Source: a virus. Taken from it: a stretch of DNA of 24,578 nucleotides. Shown here piece by piece: positions 8,583 to 16,110 of the stretch. The stretch spans positions 1-24,578 of the IMG/VR virus record IMGVR_UViG_3300031673_000460. The stretch is one strand, 5' to 3'. The position numbers and the translations under genes are program-made. Below the pieces are notes generated by a model. It was not told the origin of the DNA. It did not search any database and saw only the letters and a list, made by a program, of their open reading frames with translations. Position 1 is the stretch's first letter; each line of letters opens with the position of its first letter.

Positions 8583-8623
8583 AAAGGGGGGTTATAGTTT
8601 TCGGATTATAGCCCCCTTTTTTT
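8583..8623 (+). terminator. Rho-independent terminator of the late/lysis operon
   Basis: AAAGGGGG pairs with CCCCCTTT (eight base pairs); the stem continues as TTATAG against TTATAG with one bulged G and wobble pairs, a loop around TTTCGGA, and a run of seven T's at 8617-8623. It follows the last lysis gene and precedes the first early promoter. Confidence 0.85.
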
Positions 8624-8650
8624 ATGCTTATTATTTTGTTAAACAAAAAA

Positions 8651-8670
8651 AAAGTTTGTTAAAGTTTGTT
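8651..8670 (+). repeat. Two tandem copies of AAAGTTTGTT at promoter
   Basis: Two exact adjacent copies of the ten-base unit AAAGTTTGTT. The second copy supplies the TTTG -33 element of the promoter, so the first may be a second, alternative -33 site or a regulator half-site. Confidence 0.7.
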
Positions 8671-8696
8671 TTATACAAAATTAATTTATATGTTTG
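8665..8696 (+). promoter_or_regulatory. Bacteroidota-type promoter of the replication operon
   Basis: TTTG at 8665-8668, a 20-base spacer, then TATGTTTG at 8689-8696, matching the Bacteroidota primary sigma consensus (TTTG, about 19-20 bases, TAnnTTTG). The surrounding AATTAATTTATATGTTTGT and following CCTGTTCAA are shared with the other promoters here. Confidence 0.85.
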
Positions 8697-8734
8697 TCCT
8701 GTTCAATTAATTATTAACTAAAAAACATAACAAA

Positions 8735-8953
8735 ATGAAAGTAGAAATTTTAAAAGACAGAGAAGCTAATAAAATATTAATTAGATTAGCCAAAAGAGAT
8801 AAAGAGAAGTACAGAAAATTAATAGATTTAAACATAGAAAAGCACTTTACAGCTAAAGACAAAAAACAAAGATTATATTTTAAATCAAAAGTTAAAGACT
8901 TTAGAAACAAATTAAGAAAGGTAACAAAGGAATTAAATAAGCTAACCAAATGA
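8735..8953 (+). CDS. Small basic hypothetical protein, first early gene
   Basis: This 72-residue protein is the first gene after the promoter and carries the A-rich leader AAAAACATAACAAA directly before ATG. It is strongly basic, with about one third Lys/Arg, and appears wholly helical (ILIRLAKRDKEKYRKLIDL, KVKDFRNKLRKVTKELNKL). Such composition fits a nucleic-acid-binding or host-takeover protein, but no family is recognised. Confidence 0.75.
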   Translation: MKVEILKDREANKILIRLAKRDKEKYRKLIDLNIEKHFTAKDKKQRLYFKSKVKDFRNKLRKVTKELNKLTK

Positions 8954-9180
8954 AAGCAAAAGAGCAAAACGAGATTAAAGGAATTTATTATAATGAAAAA
9001 AGCAATAATGTTTTTTTTGTAAATTCTGTTAAAAACGGTAAGGTAATAGTTTCAACAGTTTTATTAAACAGACTAAACCAAATGTATAAAGTTTTAAAGG
9101 ATAATAAAATAATAGATTTAAAGACATTTAATAGTTTTACATATTCAGGAAATTACAAAAGATCAGAAATAAATAATTAA
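8950..9180 (+). CDS. Small hypothetical early protein
   Basis: The 76-residue protein overlaps its neighbour by ATGA, implying translational coupling. It begins with a beta-type segment (IKGIYYNEKSNNVFFVNSVKNGKVIVS) and continues with a helical stretch (LLNRLNQMYKVLKDNK). No membrane segment, cysteine motif or known family was seen. Confidence 0.7.
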   Translation: MKAKEQNEIKGIYYNEKSNNVFFVNSVKNGKVIVSTVLLNRLNQMYKVLKDNKIIDLKTFNSFTYSGNYKRSEINN

Positions 9181-9198
9181 TTTTTAAAACATAACAAA

Positions 9199-9438
9199 AT
9201 GGAAAAAAGAAACATATTAAACAAACAGACAAAAAAAATATTACAACTAATCGACGAACATTGTAAAGAAATGAATATTTTTAACATCGAAATCTCACTA
9301 CATGGGGGAATGAATATAATGTGCGCTTTTGATAGTTTGACTGTAAGAAAATTAATCGATTTAAAGTTTACAGGAGAAATACAGGACAGCGGTTTTTTAA
9401 AATTGAAAAGAAATATATTAACAATAACACTTACATAA
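9199..9438 (+). CDS. Small hypothetical early protein
   Basis: The 79-residue protein has the leader TTAAAACATAACAAA before ATG. It has a Lys-rich start, a helix (KKILQLIDEHCKEMNIF) and beta-like ends (IEISLHGG, ILTITLT). Two cysteines are isolated. No family is recognised; expression with the replication operon is likely. Confidence 0.7.
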   Translation: MEKRNILNKQTKKILQLIDEHCKEMNIFNIEISLHGGMNIMCAFDSLTVRKLIDLKFTGEIQDSGFLKLKRNILTITLT

Positions 9439-9780
9439 ATGGATCTAAAAAATAAAATACCGACTCAAAATATAATAAGAGAAATGTATTCGGACGGGTG
9501 GATCTCTTCCGACCTATTTTTAAGCGGTGGGGTTTCTTTCGACCTGATATTAATGTTTACCCATAAAATAGAAATAATCCAACAAAGACCTGAAATAAAT
9601 TTCGATATTCATTTTTATAACGATGTAACTGTTTACAGTCAAATACAGGCTTATATCGAATTGATAGAAGAAACGGAATATTTTGTCGATTACTTTACCC
9701 AACCAATATTAGACAGGTATAAAGAGCAATTAATCATTTTAAACGAATTACAGGGAGTAATTCAAACACAACTAAACTAA
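9439..9780 (+). CDS. Hypothetical early protein
   Basis: This 113-residue protein begins at the base after the previous stop. It contains aromatic and acidic residues, with a central segment FDIHFYNDVTVYSQIQAYIELIEE and a helical end (DRYKEQLIILNELQGVIQTQL). No catalytic motif or membrane segment was recognised. It lies in a run of small early genes upstream of the replication proteins. Confidence 0.7.
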   Translation: MDLKNKIPTQNIIREMYSDGWISSDLFLSGGVSFDLILMFTHKIEIIQQRPEINFDIHFYNDVTVYSQIQAYIELIEETEYFVDYFTQPILDRYKEQLIILNELQGVIQTQLN

Positions 9781-9786
9781 CATAAC

Positions 9787-9978
9787 ATGAAACTATTTAA
9801 ACGTAACAGACGTCTTAAAACAGATACTAAGCGTAATCTTAAAAAGAACTTATTACTCAAAAAGGGAAACATCGAAAAGATACATTTTTGGGAAAACAGC
9901 TACAAACACGATGAAGATTGTATTCGTTCAAGTTTTAACAGGGAATTATTTTTAACCTATTTAAACGCAATAAAATGA
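9787..9978 (+). CDS. Small basic hypothetical protein
   Basis: This 63-residue protein is preceded by AACTAACATAAC-ATG, a shortened form of the A-rich leader. The first 30 residues are very basic (KLFKRNRRLKTDTKRNLKK), which suggests nucleic-acid binding; the rest is acidic-aromatic. The stop overlaps the next ATG as ATGA. No family is recognised. Confidence 0.65.
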   Translation: MKLFKRNRRLKTDTKRNLKKNLLLKKGNIEKIHFWENSYKHDEDCIRSSFNRELFLTYLNAIK

Positions 9979-10187
9979 AACTAGAATTACAATTATACTT
10001 TAAGACATACGACGAAATAGGTAAAAATATTTGGGACGTAAAGGACTTAATCAGGGGCGGAGTTTTCGCTTTAGATACTTACAAACTGAAATACCATGTT
10101 TTATTAACTGAGGAACGTGAATATCGTGAAGAGATAATCGACGGAACGTGTTGTATGATTTTTCAAAGTCGTATGAATTATGAATAA
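9975..10187 (+). CDS. Small hypothetical early protein
   Basis: The 70-residue protein starts in an ATGA overlap with the upstream gene. It is mixed alpha/beta (LELQLYFKTYDEI, DLIRGGVFALDTYKLKYHVLL) with adjacent cysteines near the end (GTCCMIF). It overlaps the following gene by eight bases. No family is recognised. Confidence 0.65.
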   Translation: MKLELQLYFKTYDEIGKNIWDVKDLIRGGVFALDTYKLKYHVLLTEEREYREEIIDGTCCMIFQSRMNYE

Positions 10188-10695
10188 TAGCATGAATATT
10201 AATAAAATGAGTTTTCAGGAAACTCTCGACGTTGAGCAAAAAATGATCGAAATAATGCTAGATATTTGTAAAAAAAAAGATAATAACGCAGAATGGCAAT
10301 TTATAGAAACTCACAAAGAAAGATCCAAATTTGCACGAACTGACGGTATTCTAGTAAAAAACGGTTACATGATAGCCTCAATAGAAAATAGAGGTCGATA
10401 TAATGTTACGTGGGATTATGTTAAAAGTCAAAAAACGTGGTTATTAACTGAGGCGAAACTTTTGGCGAATATAGAACTTTCAAAGACTTTGCAAATACCA
10501 TTTATTTTTTGCGGGTTTTTTCCAAACGAAAACATTTATACAACTTTACAGGTAACGGACGATAATGGAAACGTTATAATTAAATACGATGTTTTAAAAA
10601 CGTGGGCAAAAAAAAACAAAAATACTGAAGAGAAAGTTCAAAAAAGAAACGCATACATTCCAATAGATCAATTTAAAGTTTATAAAATTTATTAA
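10180..10695 (+). CDS. Putative PD-(D/E)XK nuclease-like protein
   Basis: The protein is 171 residues from the first ATG; later in-frame ATGs at 10192 and 10207 are alternatives. After a helix (TLDVEQKMIEIMLDICKKK), residues about 53-72 read FARTDGILVKNGYMIASIEN-RGRY. This has the layout of the nuclease core: an Asp before a strand-turn-strand, then a Glu at the second strand, where many relatives show ExK. Here the residues are E-N-R, so the usual lysine is missing or replaced by the following Arg. A later helix LTEAKLLANIELSKTL and strand IPFIFCGFF fit the rest of the fold. It lies just upstream of replication genes. It could be an inactive or variant nuclease; the assignment is moderate. 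Confidence 0.45.
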   Translation: MNNSMNINKMSFQETLDVEQKMIEIMLDICKKKDNNAEWQFIETHKERSKFARTDGILVKNGYMIASIENRGRYNVTWDYVKSQKTWLLTEAKLLANIELSKTLQIPFIFCGFFPNENIYTTLQVTDDNGNVIIKYDVLKTWAKKNKNTEEKVQKRNAYIPIDQFKVYKIY

Positions 10696-10719
10696 TTTTA
10701 ACACCTAAACATAACAAAA

Positions 10720-11448
10720 ATGAAAAAAGAAACATTCTACTTTTCACACGATTATTCGTGTATTAATGATCCGAAAATTCAAGCCCTAATAGGCAAGTTC
10801 GGTGCAAAAGGGTACGGTATATTTTGGCGTATTGTCGAAATGTTGCATGAAGATACAGAACACAAACTATCTTTAAAACCTTACGTTTTAGAGGCTATCG
10901 CTAGTTTATTCAAAGAAGATATAAAAACAATTAAAGAGGTTATTGATTATTCGATTAACACCTGTGAATTATTCCAAAAAGAAAACGATTATATTTACTC
11001 GCCAAGGGTTTTAGATAATTTAGAAAAAAGGAATAAAATAAAAAAGGCTCGAAGTGAGGCGGGGAAAAAATCGGCTATTGCTAGAAGTCAACAAAATGCA
11101 ACAAGTGTTAAACAAATGCCAACAAAGGAAAACAAAGTAAATGAAAGTAAAGTAAAAGAAAGTATGATTAATAGTATTAATTATAATGATCTTTTAATTT
11201 ATTTTAATGCAATATTTAAAAAAAGCAATAAAGTATTTGCGGATAATTTAAAAGCAAAATACACAGCTAGATTAAAAGAGGGTTACACTATCATAAATAT
11301 TCGTACAGCTATGATCAAAGCGAGTTCGGATCAATTTCATAAAGATAATGTGTACAAATATTGTACGCTAGAATATTTTAGTAGATCGGCAACTATTGAC
11401 AAGTTCGGTTTTATACATCAACAACAAAAATACGTACCAACGACATGA
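10720..11448 (+). CDS. DUF4373/DnaD-like replication initiator
   Basis: This 242-residue protein is preceded by the leader AAACATAACAAAA-ATG. The first 100 residues match the Lin1244/Lin1753-like (DUF4373) domain: YFSHDYSCINDPKIQALIGKFG, then GYGIFWRIVEMLHED and IYSPRVLDNLEKR. This is a winged-helix domain related to DnaD, common in replication initiators of Bacteroidota phages. A linker rich in K, S, N and Q (about 108-150) follows, and a second helical region (150-230) resembles a partner-binding domain. The gene lies directly before dnaB, with a tiny ORF between them, as expected for a protein that recruits the helicase to the phage origin. Origin position itself was not identified. Confidence 0.75.
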   Translation: MKKETFYFSHDYSCINDPKIQALIGKFGAKGYGIFWRIVEMLHEDTEHKLSLKPYVLEAIASLFKEDIKTIKEVIDYSINTCELFQKENDYIYSPRVLDNLEKRNKIKKARSEAGKKSAIARSQQNATSVKQMPTKENKVNESKVKESMINSINYNDLLIYFNAIFKKSNKVFADNLKAKYTARLKEGYTIINIRTAMIKASSDQFHKDNVYKYCTLEYFSRSATIDKFGFIHQQQKYVPTT

Positions 11449-11597
11449 TAGAATTAGTTTTAACAAGTTGGGGTTTGGCTGTAATGGTTATAACCTATAT
11501 TTTAATTAAAAAACATAACAAAAATGCAAATAGAGAACAACGTTTATACGAAAGTTTTAGGATTAATACTATCGTCAGGAAAAAAGGATCAAAATAA
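11445..11597 (+). CDS. Possible 50-aa membrane protein overlapping the dnaB start
   Basis: An ATG inside the stop of the DUF4373 gene (ATGA) opens a 50-codon frame ending at TAA 11595-11597. Residues about 3-21 (ELVLTSWGLAVMVITYILI) form a clean membrane segment followed by a basic tail. The last 74 bases overlap the dnaB coding region in another frame, and the conserved leader of dnaB lies inside this ORF. The ATGA coupling and the hydrophobic segment favour a real gene; its 3' half could simply be constrained by dnaB. No family is recognised. Confidence 0.5.
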   Translation: MIELVLTSWGLAVMVITYILIKKHNKNANREQRLYESFRINTIVRKKGSK

Positions 11598-12876
11598 ATT
11601 ATTATATCAAATCGATCCGACATGGTTTAATATTAGGTTTCATAAGGACGTTTACGAGTCCATGATCTCAATAGCCGAAACCGAACATATTAACATTTTA
11701 AATATAGTTTCGTGGTTAAGAGATAAAAACAGACTACACGATGAATATGCCTATAAAATATCGATGTTACAAAATGAAGTCGGTACAATAGAACTTTTAA
11801 ACCCGAATGTATTATTTAACGAATGTTATTATTATCATTCAGTTCGACAGGTTTCTTTAATGGTTTCCAACGTAAACAAAGAACTTTTAACAGCGAACCC
11901 AAACAGTCAAATAATTCTAAAAGAAATCGAGAAAGCTAAAGATATTTTAACGCTAGATAATAAGTCGTATGAAATGGATAATAAAGTAAGTATCGAAAAG
12001 GTTTTAGATCAACACGAAAAAGCTAAAATGGGCTTATCTATTGGTATCGAATTAGGTTGGAATAATTTAAAAAAATATATTGTTTTAGAGGACGACGACG
12101 TAATGATAGTAGGCGGACGTCCCGCTATGGGAAAAACTGCGTGGGCTGTTAGCTTAATAAGAAATATTGTTTTTGAACAGGGAAAATCGTTAATATTTTT
12201 TAGTTTAGAAATGTCAAAAGAAAGGATAATTCGACGAATAATATCTTTAATTTTAAATATTGACTCTAATAAAATAAAATTTGGCGAATGTAGTGTTTCG
12301 GATATAAGTAGAATAACTCAATTAAAAAACGATCCTATTTGGTTAAAATTGCATATTTTAGACGGTTCGCAGTCAGTTAATGACATTCAAAGGGAGGTTT
12401 TGAAAATTTCAGGATCGGAAAAAATAGATCTTATCGTCGTTGATTATTTACAGAAAATAATGTCGGAAAAAAATGACTCTCGTTATCAGGAAGTAACAAA
12501 GATAAGTAACGGGATTAAACGCCTTGTAATGAGTGTACGAATACCGATAATAGCTTTAGCCCAATTAAGTCGGGACGTTGCTAGATCAGGCAAAAGACCG
12601 AGTTTACCTGATTTAAAAGAAAGCGGAGAAATAGAACAGGACGCTAGTATCGTGGGGTTTTTACATCGCCCTGAATATTACGGAGAAATGACTGACGAAA
12701 ACGGTAACTCGACTGAGGGCTTAGGGGAATTTATAACAGCAAAAAACAGGGACGGAATGATCGGAATTGCAAAAATGCAAATAGATTTAGCGACATCGGA
12801 TTGGTCTGAATATATCGAGAACCCTGAAAATAATTTTAATGCGAATAATTTGAATAACTACCATGAAGATTTTTAA
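11524..12876 (+). CDS. dnaB: Replicative DNA helicase, DnaB family
   Basis: The 450-residue length is usual for DnaB. The N-terminal helical domain (about 1-140) is followed by the RecA-like ATPase: Walker A GGRPAMGKTAW at 197-207, FFSLEMS with the catalytic Glu at about 229, Walker B IDLIVVDYLQ at 301-310, LAQLSR at 345-350 and KNRDG near 408. The protein should form a hexamer that unwinds DNA ahead of the phage replication fork. The leader AAAACATAACAAAA-ATG fixes the start. The DUF4373 protein upstream is the likely loader or initiator. No primase domain is visible in this protein, so priming probably depends on a host or other phage primase. Confidence 0.95.
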   Translation: MQIENNVYTKVLGLILSSGKKDQNKLLYQIDPTWFNIRFHKDVYESMISIAETEHINILNIVSWLRDKNRLHDEYAYKISMLQNEVGTIELLNPNVLFNECYYYHSVRQVSLMVSNVNKELLTANPNSQIILKEIEKAKDILTLDNKSYEMDNKVSIEKVLDQHEKAKMGLSIGIELGWNNLKKYIVLEDDDVMIVGGRPAMGKTAWAVSLIRNIVFEQGKSLIFFSLEMSKERIIRRIISLILNIDSNKIKFGECSVSDISRITQLKNDPIWLKLHILDGSQSVNDIQREVLKISGSEKIDLIVVDYLQKIMSEKNDSRYQEVTKISNGIKRLVMSVRIPIIALAQLSRDVARSGKRPSLPDLKESGEIEQDASIVGFLHRPEYYGEMTDENGNSTEGLGEFITAKNRDGMIGIAKMQIDLATSDWSEYIENPENNFNANNLNNYHEDF

Positions 12877-12879
12877 GAT

Positions 12880-13428
12880 ATGAAAAAACGCAAACCTAAA
12901 ACGTGTCGAAATTGTAAAGTTGAATTTATGCCTCATACGTCTTTACAGGTTGTATGCGGTATTCAATGCTCAATAGAGTATTCTAACACCAAAATAAAAG
13001 AAAAGGCTCTTAAAACGGCTAGAAAGGAGAAAAAACAGGGTTTAGAAAATTTAATGACTCACAGCCAATGGAAACAAAAGTTACAAACGTACTTTAATAC
13101 CTTTATAAGACTTAGGGACATTAAAAAGGGTTGTGTAAGTTGTGGAACAAGTTTAGAAAATAGAAAATTTGACGCGGGACATTATTATCCTACAACGTAT
13201 GAGGGACTAAGGTTTGACGAACGAAACGTGCATGGACAATGCGTAACCTGTAATCAGCATAAGCACTCGAATACACATGAATATCGAAAAAGAATTATTA
13301 ACAGGATCAGTCCTGAAGATCTAAAATGGTTAGACGAAAATAGAAACCGAAAACTAGATCTTATAACGCCTGAGGTAAAGGACTTAATAGAGGTTTATAA
13401 ACAAAAAATAAAAAATTTAAAAAAATGA
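12880..13428 (+). CDS. ninG: NinG-like recombination protein
   Basis: The 182-residue protein starts 3 bases after dnaB. It has an N-terminal zinc-binding site (C9-R-N-C12 and C26-x3-C30), a basic helix, then a second site with C85-V-S-C88, GHYYP around His101, and C121-V-T-C124-NQHKH. The GHYYP...QCVTCN pattern is the hallmark of phage lambda NinG (Rap)-type proteins, which have an HNH-like core and act in branched-DNA recombination. Length and motif order match the family. The C-terminal 40 residues are charged helix. The stop overlaps the next gene as ATGA. Confidence 0.88.
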   Translation: MKKRKPKTCRNCKVEFMPHTSLQVVCGIQCSIEYSNTKIKEKALKTARKEKKQGLENLMTHSQWKQKLQTYFNTFIRLRDIKKGCVSCGTSLENRKFDAGHYYPTTYEGLRFDERNVHGQCVTCNQHKHSNTHEYRKRIINRISPEDLKWLDENRNRKLDLITPEVKDLIEVYKQKIKNLKK

Positions 13429-14027
13429 AATTTATTCGTAAAAATACTTATTACAGGGACATCGTGTACGAATGGAATTTGCCTAGCGGTCATAGTTGCC
13501 CTTTCGCAGACGAATGTTTAGTAAAAGTTGATCGCAATACAGGAAAATTCGACAATAAAAGTAAAAGTTATAAATGTTACTCGGCAAGTGCGGAGAGGTT
13601 TCCCGCAGTAAGAAATCACAGGTGGGATAATTTCGACTTTGCTGTTAATGGTGGTATTCCGATAGTCCCTAAAGAGGCAAAATCGATAAGAATACACTCG
13701 TCAGGCGACTTTTTTAATCAGGAATATTTCGACACGTGGTTGGGTGTTTGTAAAAATAACCCTAGCGTCGAGTTTTGGGCTTATACTAAATCGCTAAAAT
13801 ATTGGGTTAAAAGAATAAACGAAATACCTGAAAACTTAGTATTAACAGCCTCTTATGGTGGTAGAAATGACGAACTAATAAAAGAGTATAATTTAAAACA
13901 TACTATCGTTATAAAAAATAAAAATGAGGCTATTGATCTACCTATTGACTATAACGACGACGAGGCTAGAAAGCCAAATATAAATTTTTATTTACTAGAT
14001 AATAATATAAAACATGAAAATAAATAA
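13425..14027 (+). CDS. GP88-family phage protein, function unknown
   Basis: This 200-residue protein resembles the phage Gene product 88 family (first named in mycobacteriophages). Visible conserved features are C25-PFADE-C31, C51 in YKCYSAS, the central IRIHSSGDFF (90-97) and VEFWAYTKSLKYW (115-127). Three cysteines in the first 51 residues could hold a metal ion or Fe-S cluster, but with only three thiols the fourth ligand would be a different residue. Its place in the replication/recombination operon, overlapping ninG and the next gene, suggests DNA metabolism. The biochemical function of the family is not known to me. Confidence 0.7.
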   Translation: MKFIRKNTYYRDIVYEWNLPSGHSCPFADECLVKVDRNTGKFDNKSKSYKCYSASAERFPAVRNHRWDNFDFAVNGGIPIVPKEAKSIRIHSSGDFFNQEYFDTWLGVCKNNPSVEFWAYTKSLKYWVKRINEIPENLVLTASYGGRNDELIKEYNLKHTIVIKNKNEAIDLPIDYNDDEARKPNINFYLLDNNIKHENK

Positions 14028-14439
14028 CGTAATTGACGAAATAAACGAGATAATCGGGTGGTATCGCGCTGTCCCTATTGACTATACGGGTATAAACGAA
14101 CTAATGTATCAACGGGTACAAATGGCGACTTTATTAAGTTATTTTGCTACTGAGTTGGGCGAATACAGGGTACAATGGAAAAATGCCGAAGCGGAAACGG
14201 AAAGGGTGCGTCGGACTTATGTAAAAGAGTATATCGATAATGGTTCGCCTATGAGTAAAGCACAGGAAAACGGTAAATTTTATTCGATAGAAGAGTACGC
14301 AATCGAGAAAAGGTATGACGGTGCGTTTAATTCTATGAAATTTTTTTACGAAACTACAAATGGAGTTATTGACGCTATGAGTCAACAGATTAGCAACCTA
14401 AAACGTGAAGAGAATTATAATAAAAATACACAAATTTGA
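14014..14439 (+). CDS. Helical phage protein, possibly replication/recombination accessory
   Basis: This 141-residue protein overlaps the GP88-like gene by 14 bases. It is almost all helix with coiled-coil character: ELGEYRVQWKNAEAETERVRR, then IEKRYDGAFNSMKFFYETTNGVIDAMSQQISNLKREE. The pattern of EYRVQWKNAEAE followed by a terminal helix ending in NLKRE is shared by many small proteins next to recombination genes in tailed phages. No catalytic residues are evident. It ends the operon that starts at 8735. Confidence 0.7.
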   Translation: MKINNVIDEINEIIGWYRAVPIDYTGINELMYQRVQMATLLSYFATELGEYRVQWKNAEAETERVRRTYVKEYIDNGSPMSKAQENGKFYSIEEYAIEKRYDGAFNSMKFFYETTNGVIDAMSQQISNLKREENYNKNTQI

Positions 14440-14466
14440 AAAAAAAGTTAAATTTATGTAGGATAT

Positions 14467-14489
14467 TAAATTAAACTTATATATGTTTG
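14467..14489 (+). promoter_or_regulatory. Bacteroidota-type promoter of the recombination operon
   Basis: AAATTAAACTTATA leads into TATGTTTG at 14482-14489, followed by TACCGTC. The -33 TTTG is not present at the usual distance (only TTTATG-like sequence near 14453), so activity may depend on a phage factor or the conserved A/T block. The gene start follows about 40 bases later with two ACATAACAA leader units. Confidence 0.7.
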
Positions 14490-14529
14490 TACCGTCATAA
14501 GACATAACAACTTAAAAACATAACAAAAA

Positions 14530-14823
14530 ATGCAAGTAGCAAACACAATTTTACAACAGTTAGGGGGTAACAAATTTATCGCCATGACGGGATCAAAACA
14601 ATTTATTGCGGGAGAAAATTCTCTATCAATGAAATTAACTAGAAATCAAACAGGGGCAAATTATTTAAGAATTACGCTTAATTCTATGGACTTATACGAT
14701 ATGGAATTTATTTCTATAAGAGGGGGTAACATGAAAACAAAAGTTGAAAGCAAAGGACTTTATAATGATATGATTGTAAGAGAATTTGAACAAAAAACAG
14801 GACTTTATACAAAATTATTTTAA
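14530..14823 (+). CDS. Conserved phage/plasmid protein of unknown function
   Basis: The 97-residue protein carries the leader TTAAAAACATAACAAAAA-ATG. The start ANTILQQLGGNKFIAMTGSK, the middle NYLRITLNSMDLYDMEFI and the end EFEQKTGLYTKL match a widely spread small protein I recognise from phages and mobile elements (consensus like QQLGGNrFIAMTGAK...LYTrL) but whose role is not established. It is beta-rich with no membrane segment. It opens the recombination operon. Confidence 0.75.
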   Translation: MQVANTILQQLGGNKFIAMTGSKQFIAGENSLSMKLTRNQTGANYLRITLNSMDLYDMEFISIRGGNMKTKVESKGLYNDMIVREFEQKTGLYTKLF

Positions 14824-14839
14824 TCTAAATTTTATAAAC

Positions 14840-15457
14840 ATGACAAAAGTAACAAAGCCGACTAAGTCGGTATTTGACTCTCTTAATGAGATCAATGTAA
14901 ATGAGAAAACAGAAAAAAAAGGAAATTTAACCTATCTATCGTGGGCGTGGGCTTGGAGTGAAGTCAAAAAGTTATACCCGACCGTTTGTAGGCAAGTTTA
15001 CGAAACCCCTGAGGGCATGAATTACTTTAATGATAGTAATACAGCATGGGTAAAAGTTGGGGTAACTATCGACGACATAGAACATATTGATTATTTGCCT
15101 ATAATGGACTTTCGTAATAGTTCAATAAAAGCCGACAAAGTAACAAGTTTTGACGTAAATAAGGCGATACAGCGATCAACGACAAAGGCTTTGGCTTTGC
15201 ATGGACTAGGACTTTACATTTATGCGGGTGAAGATTTACCCGAGGGTTATGAAGTACCTGAAGCACCAAAACCAAAACTAGACGCTAAGAGATTAGAGGG
15301 GGCTTTAAATTCTATCGGATCAGGAAACTATACTTTGGAAAAATTAGAGTCTAGTTTTAGTTTAACAGAAACACAAAAAAAGAAAATAGAAAATTTTATT
15401 ACAGATATTAAAACAAAACAAATTAAAACAGAACAAAATGAAAAAACAGGAAAATAA
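14840..15457 (+). CDS. Single-strand annealing protein, Sak/DUF1071 family
   Basis: The likely start is ATG 14840 (205 residues) after TTTATAAAC; an in-frame ATG at 14786 lies inside the upstream gene and has no leader. Residues 30-39, LTYLSWAWAW, and the following SEVKKLYP are diagnostic of the DUF1071 (Sak-type) recombinases. Further conserved parts are WVKVGVTI (70-77), LPIMDFRN (86-93), FDVNKAIQRSTTKALALHGLG (104-124) and IYAGEDLP. Such proteins anneal complementary strands in phage recombination, working with an exonuclease, here encoded next in a 20-base overlap. The Lys/Gln-rich C-terminus may bind partners such as the SSB-like protein. Confidence 0.88.
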   Translation: MTKVTKPTKSVFDSLNEINVNEKTEKKGNLTYLSWAWAWSEVKKLYPTVCRQVYETPEGMNYFNDSNTAWVKVGVTIDDIEHIDYLPIMDFRNSSIKADKVTSFDVNKAIQRSTTKALALHGLGLYIYAGEDLPEGYEVPEAPKPKLDAKRLEGALNSIGSGNYTLEKLESSFSLTETQKKKIENFITDIKTKQIKTEQNEKTGK

Positions 15458-16094
15458 TTTATTAGTTAGATGTAGTTCACTACATAAAATAATGACTAAA
15501 AGTCGAACGAAAGGGGCTTTAAGTGAAACAGCGAAAAGTTATGTACATGATCAGGTAAAAGAAGTTTTTTACGGTATAAGAACAAAGATCGAGGGAAAAT
15601 TTTTAGATAAGGGAATAAGAAACGAAAATCTAGCGATTAAAATGGTTAACGATGTTAGGTTTATGGATTATAGAAAAAACGAGATTAGAAAGACTAATTC
15701 GTGGCTTACAGGCGAATGTGATATTGAGGGCGATAACACTATAATCGATGTAAAATGTTCGTGGTCTTTTGATACTTTTCCCGCTTTTGATAACGAGGCG
15801 GAAAAAATGATAAAAAAATCAGGTTACGATTATCAGGTTCGGGGTTATATGCTTTTGTATAACAAACCCGAAGCGGAGGTTATTTGGTGCATGACATCGA
15901 CTCCTGACGACCTACTATCTTCGTGGGATAATACAGAAATTCACAAAGTAGATCATATCGCACCTGAGTTAAGAATGACGGGGGCAAAAATAAAAAGAGA
16001 TACTGAAATCGAAAAAGAAATGTTAATACAATACGAATTAGCGAATACATATTTTAAAGAGTGTTTAGCTGAATTAGAAAATAAAAATAAATAA
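15438..16094 (+). CDS. YqaJ/lambda-exonuclease-type recombination nuclease
   Basis: The 218-residue protein shows the full PD-(D/E)XK exonuclease core: RNENLAI with Glu63, LTGECDIEG with Asp95, IIDVKCSWS with Asp104 and Lys106, and DYQVRGYMLLY with Gln133. Together these define the YqaJ viral recombinase family related to lambda Red alpha. It would chew 5' ends to expose single strands for the annealing protein encoded just upstream. It lacks an obvious extra domain; the C-terminal 60 residues are helical and charged. The ATG lies inside the end of the annealing-protein gene, so production of the pair is probably coupled. Confidence 0.88.
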   Translation: MKKQENNLLVRCSSLHKIMTKSRTKGALSETAKSYVHDQVKEVFYGIRTKIEGKFLDKGIRNENLAIKMVNDVRFMDYRKNEIRKTNSWLTGECDIEGDNTIIDVKCSWSFDTFPAFDNEAEKMIKKSGYDYQVRGYMLLYNKPEAEVIWCMTSTPDDLLSSWDNTEIHKVDHIAPELRMTGAKIKRDTEIEKEMLIQYELANTYFKECLAELENKNK

Positions 16095-16110
16095 TAAAAA
16101 CTAAAAAAAA

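Noticed and set aside
8707-8967. Minus-strand ORF of 86 codons, Phe/Leu-rich
   Set aside because: It is the complement of the Lys-rich gene at 8735; such shadows of AAA/AAG codons look hydrophobic.
14134-14385. Minus-strand ORF of 83 codons
   Set aside because: It is inside the helical gene at 14014 and is not accompanied by any start signal.
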